Shown: one piece after another, positions 61,418 to 64,000 of the stretch
How positions within the stretch are numbered: the stretch's first letter is position 1
How the letters are laid out: the number at the start of each line of letters is the position of its first letter
NCBI GenBank assembly: GCA_003512955.1
Contig: DOTG01000011.1
Coordinates: 37,878 to 101,877, forward strand
Source of the DNA: Marinilabiliales bacterium
Lineage (GTDB): Bacteria; Bacteroidota; Bacteroidia; Bacteroidales; SZUA-534
Length of the DNA: 64,000 nt
Direction: 5' to 3'
Translations under genes and position numbers: made by a program
The notes under the pieces: model-generated
What the model saw: only the letters and a program-made list of their open reading frames with translations
Database searches by the model: none
What the model was told of the DNA's origin: nothing

Positions 61418-62746
61418 GTGCAAGTATTAAAATTTGGAGGAACATCGGTAGGCACCCCGGAGCGGATTAAAGAGGTTGCCGCGCTTATCAACGATGGACA
61501 ACCCAAGGTAGTTGTCTTATCAGCTATGACCGGAACAACCAACGCGTTGGTCGAGATTTCAGAATATCTTTATAAAAAGAACCACGACGGAGCCAACGAG
61601 AAAATCGCGCTCCTGGAGCAGAAATACTATACCGTTGTGGACGAGCTTTATAAAACAGCTCCGTTTAAGCAAAAGGGAAGAGAACTGATTCAGACCCATT
61701 TTGATTATATCCGTTCGTTTTCGCGCGATGTGTTTACACTCTTTGAAGAAAAAGAGGTTCTGGCTCAAGGGGAATTGATGTCAACCGCGCTGATGCAATA
61801 CCATCTGGAAGAGATGGGTGTTCAATCGGACCTGATATCGGCACTGAACTTTATGCGCATTGATAAAGAGGGTGAACCCGATGAATTCTACATTCGGGAA
61901 AACCTGAAACGGGAATTGAACCAGTTAGGCAATTTTTATCTCGTAATTACCCAGGGGTTTATTTGCCGCAATGCCCAAGGGATGATTGACAACCTGCAAC
62001 GTGGAGGTTCCGATTACTCGGCATCTATTATGGGAGCAGCCTTGCAAGTTGACGAAATCCAAATCTGGACTGATATTGACGGCGTTCATACCAACGATCC
62101 GCGCGTGGTTGAAAATACCCATGCCATTTCAGAACTTTCGTTTGACGAAGCGGCCGAGCTGGCCTATTTTGGGGCAAAAATCCTGCACCCCACATGTGTA
62201 ACACCGGCCAAGATTGCCAACATCCCCGTCCGCATCAAAAACACTCTTGAGCCGAGTGCTCCCGGAACCTTAATTACCGGAACCTGTACCAAGCAACGTA
62301 TCCGCGCCATTGCAGCCAAAGACGGGATTACTGCCATCAAGATAAAAAGCGGGCGGATGCTGATGGCTCACGGTTTTTTGCGTAAAGTTTTTGAGATTTT
62401 CGAAACCTACAAAACATCCATTGATATGATTACCACCTCGGAAGTGGGTATGTCGGTTACCATTGACAATGATAAATACCTGGATGAGATTGTGGAAGAT
62501 CTGAAAAAATATGGTACCGTTGAGGTGGAAAAAAACCAGGTGATTATTTGTGTGGTAGGCGATTTGATTGCCGATAATAAAGGAATCGCGGCCAGTGTTT
62601 TTAATGCCGTGCAAGAGGTCCCTTTACGGATGATTTCGTACGGGGGGAGCAACCATAATATTTCGATGCTGGTAAAAGCTGAATACAAAAAGCAGGCATT
62701 GGTGGCTTTGAGCAACAATCTTTTTAACGATCAGAAATCTAAGTAA
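61418..62746 (+). CDS. lysC: Aspartate kinase (monofunctional)
   Basis: A 442-residue enzyme phosphorylating aspartate, the entry to Lys, Met, Thr and Ile synthesis. KFGGTSVGTPE at residues 5-15 is the kinase signature, with NLQRGGSDYSASIMGAAL and DGVHTNDPRVV later. The C-terminal ~140 residues are two ACT domains (FEIFETYKTSIDMITTSEVGMSVTID, ISYGGSNHNISMLV) that normally bind lysine for feedback inhibition. No homoserine dehydrogenase domain is attached. The start is GTG at 61418. It lies 25 bases after an attenuator terminator, and lysA starts right after its stop codon. Confidence 0.95.
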   Translation: MQVLKFGGTSVGTPERIKEVAALINDGQPKVVVLSAMTGTTNALVEISEYLYKKNHDGANEKIALLEQKYYTVVDELYKTAPFKQKGRELIQTHFDYIRSFSRDVFTLFEEKEVLAQGELMSTALMQYHLEEMGVQSDLISALNFMRIDKEGEPDEFYIRENLKRELNQLGNFYLVITQGFICRNAQGMIDNLQRGGSDYSASIMGAALQVDEIQIWTDIDGVHTNDPRVVENTHAISELSFDEAAELAYFGAKILHPTCVTPAKIANIPVRIKNTLEPSAPGTLITGTCTKQRIRAIAAKDGITAIKIKSGRMLMAHGFLRKVFEIFETYKTSIDMITTSEVGMSVTIDNDKYLDEIVEDLKKYGTVEVEKNQVIICVVGDLIADNKGIAASVFNAVQEVPLRMISYGGSNHNISMLVKAEYKKQALVALSNNLFNDQKSK

Positions 62747-63889
62747 ATGAATTTCGACATTCAAAAATACAGCCACGTAAAAACCCCGTTTTACTGGTAC
62801 GATCTCGACTTGTTGGAAAATACCCTGAAACAGGTGAAGGATGAGTCAAAGCGGTATGGGTACCATGTGCATTATGCGGTAAAGGCCAATGCCAACGAAC
62901 GGATTTTGCAGCTGATACGCTCCTATGGTTTTGGTGCCGATTGTGTGAGTGGAAACGAAGTTCAGGCATCCATAAATGCCGGATTCGAATCCAAAAAAGT
63001 GGTATTTGCCGGCGTAGGAAAATCGGACGATGAAATCAGGTTGGGCTTACAGAATGATATTTTTTGCTTTAATGTGGAATCTATCCCCGAACTGCAGGTG
63101 CTGAATGAACTGGCCGGCGAGATGGAAAAACAGGCTGCGGTGGCATTGCGCATCAATCCTAATGTAAATGCTTCAACCCATCATTACATTACTACCGGAT
63201 TGGAGGAAAATAAGTTCGGTATCAACATGTGGGAGATGGAGGATGTGTTGCAGGCTTTGGAGAACCTCCCCAACGTAAAGCTGATTGGGTTGCATTTTCA
63301 TATCGGTAGCCAGATTACCGATTTGCAGTCGTTTAAAGGGCTGTGTGTGCGGGTAAATGAAATTCAGCAATGGTTTTTTGCCCGGCATATTATTGTCGAT
63401 CACCTCAACATGGGTGGTGGGTTAGGCATCAATTATACCGACCCGGAAAAGGAACTGATTCCTGATTTTGCCTCGTATTTTCAGGTATTTCACGATTTTC
63501 TGGCTGTCCGCCCCAAACAAACGGTTCATTTTGAACTGGGCAGGGCATTGGTAGCCCAATGCGGAAACCTAATTACCAAAGTGCTGTACATTAAAAAAGG
63601 GGTACAGACCAACTTTGCCATTGTGGACGCGGGAATGACTGAATTAATCAGGCCCGCGTTGTACCAGGCGGTGCATAAAATTGAAAACCTTACTTCTATC
63701 ATGCCCGAGGCAAAGTATGATGTAGTTGGGCCTATCTGCGAATCGTCCGACTTTTTTGCCAAAGCACGGATGTTGCCTGAAACACAACGTGGCGATTTTT
63801 TAGCCATCCGCAGCGCGGGTGCTTACGGCCAGGTGATGTCGTCGGAATATAACCTGCGGACCAAGGCGGTGGCTTATTATTCAAAATGA
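62747..63889 (+). CDS. lysA: Diaminopimelate decarboxylase
   Basis: A 380-residue PLP enzyme making lysine from meso-diaminopimelate, the last step of the pathway. The PLP Lys is K46 (VHYAVKANAN); HFHIGSQI and NMGGGLGINY are the family phosphate-binding and active-site segments, ELGRALVAQCG and CESSDFFAKARMLP (around residue 330) the substrate site of the partner subunit. Fold type III, slightly shorter than the ~415-residue E. coli enzyme. TAA of lysC is followed directly by this ATG, so they are coupled and share the lysine attenuator. Confidence 0.95.
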   Translation: MNFDIQKYSHVKTPFYWYDLDLLENTLKQVKDESKRYGYHVHYAVKANANERILQLIRSYGFGADCVSGNEVQASINAGFESKKVVFAGVGKSDDEIRLGLQNDIFCFNVESIPELQVLNELAGEMEKQAAVALRINPNVNASTHHYITTGLEENKFGINMWEMEDVLQALENLPNVKLIGLHFHIGSQITDLQSFKGLCVRVNEIQQWFFARHIIVDHLNMGGGLGINYTDPEKELIPDFASYFQVFHDFLAVRPKQTVHFELGRALVAQCGNLITKVLYIKKGVQTNFAIVDAGMTELIRPALYQAVHKIENLTSIMPEAKYDVVGPICESSDFFAKARMLPETQRGDFLAIRSAGAYGQVMSSEYNLRTKAVAYYSK

Positions 63890-64000
63890 CAAATAGTATC
63901 AAGATGTGAGATTTGGAGATTTGAGATAATGGGACAATGTGCAAATTAGCCCATGATTTTCGGTATTCGTGTACTAAAGGATTTGAATAAAAAAGGCCCG
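63890..64000. other. Spacer after lysA, cut by the window end
   Basis: No gene. It contains AGTATCAAGATGTGAGATTTG (63895-63915 read as a whole, 21 bases with a close inverse match at 34002-34022) and ends AAAAAAGGCCCG, which could be the left arm of a terminator lying beyond the window. Confidence 0.5.

Noticed and set aside
1..64000. tRNA, rRNA, transposase or prophage genes
   Set aside because: Spacers were read for cloverleaf arms, CCA ends and known transposase motifs, and nothing convincing was seen.

Overview
This window comes from a member of the Bacteroidota, most likely a Bacteroidales/Marinilabiliales-type marine or sediment lineage. The evidence is three type IX secretion (T9SS) substrates with type A or type B (gliding-associated) C-terminal sorting domains, a PorP/SprF partner protein, promoters of the TTTG-N19-21-TAnnTTTG kind, a VorB-type 2-oxoacid:ferredoxin oxidoreductase, and a two-subunit PyrB/PyrI aspartate carbamoyltransferase. 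Base composition is AT-leaning throughout, with AT-rich intergenic spaces. No rRNA, tRNA, CRISPR array, transposase or prophage was recognised.

Layout. 1-5.3 kb: 3' part of a T9SS type A surface protein built of eight ~180-residue repeats, ending at a strong terminator. 5.3-6.2 kb: gene-free, repeat-rich spacer. 6.2-26 kb: a giant 6270-residue adhesin (about 35 Ig-like domains, 13 further 80-residue repeats, PKD domains, type B sorting domain) coupled to a PorP/SprF outer-membrane protein. 26.4-30.5 kb: aminotransferase and four-subunit 2-oxoacid:ferredoxin oxidoreductase. 30.5-31.6 kb (minus): SPFH protein and a small Arc-like protein. 32.1-33.8 kb (minus): a propeller lipoprotein and a NUMOD4/HNH protein, bounded by sequences that look like integron-type cassette junctions. 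34-38.4 kb (minus): DUF6702-like protein, a second type B T9SS substrate and a TPR protein. 38.7-49.4 kb (plus): a long run of close or overlapping genes with three TetR regulators, cupin, small membrane protein, a complete TolC/adaptor/RND efflux pump, DUF2141 protein, metallophosphoesterase lipoprotein, outer-membrane protein and OMPLA-like phospholipase. 49.5-54 kb (minus): xdhC-xdhA-xdhB. 54.4-56.8 kb: yigZ, pyrB, pyrI. 56.9-60.7 kb (minus): TPR/SpoIIE phosphatase and an Ig-like repeat protein. 61.2-63.9 kb: lysine-rich leader peptide, attenuator, aspartate kinase and diaminopimelate decarboxylase.

The most striking regulatory observation is upstream of the aspartate kinase gene. A 27-codon open frame with seven Lys and three Ile codons ends in a segment (61314-61322) perfectly complementary to the 5' arm of an intrinsic terminator (61362-61393). 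This is the architecture of ribosome-mediated attenuation, placed before lysC-lysA. A second regulatory signal is a pair of palindromes sharing the core GTGAATATTCAC: one just downstream of a consensus Bacteroidota promoter before the first TetR gene of the efflux cluster, the other before the second TetR gene.

The window also carries several dispersed intergenic repeats: a ~100-bp element with GTCAC/GTGAC palindromes (three copies), a TCTCGTGTCTAAAAATC element flanking yigZ, and an AGTATCAAGAT element. All family assignments come from reading the sequence by eye; no database search was run.
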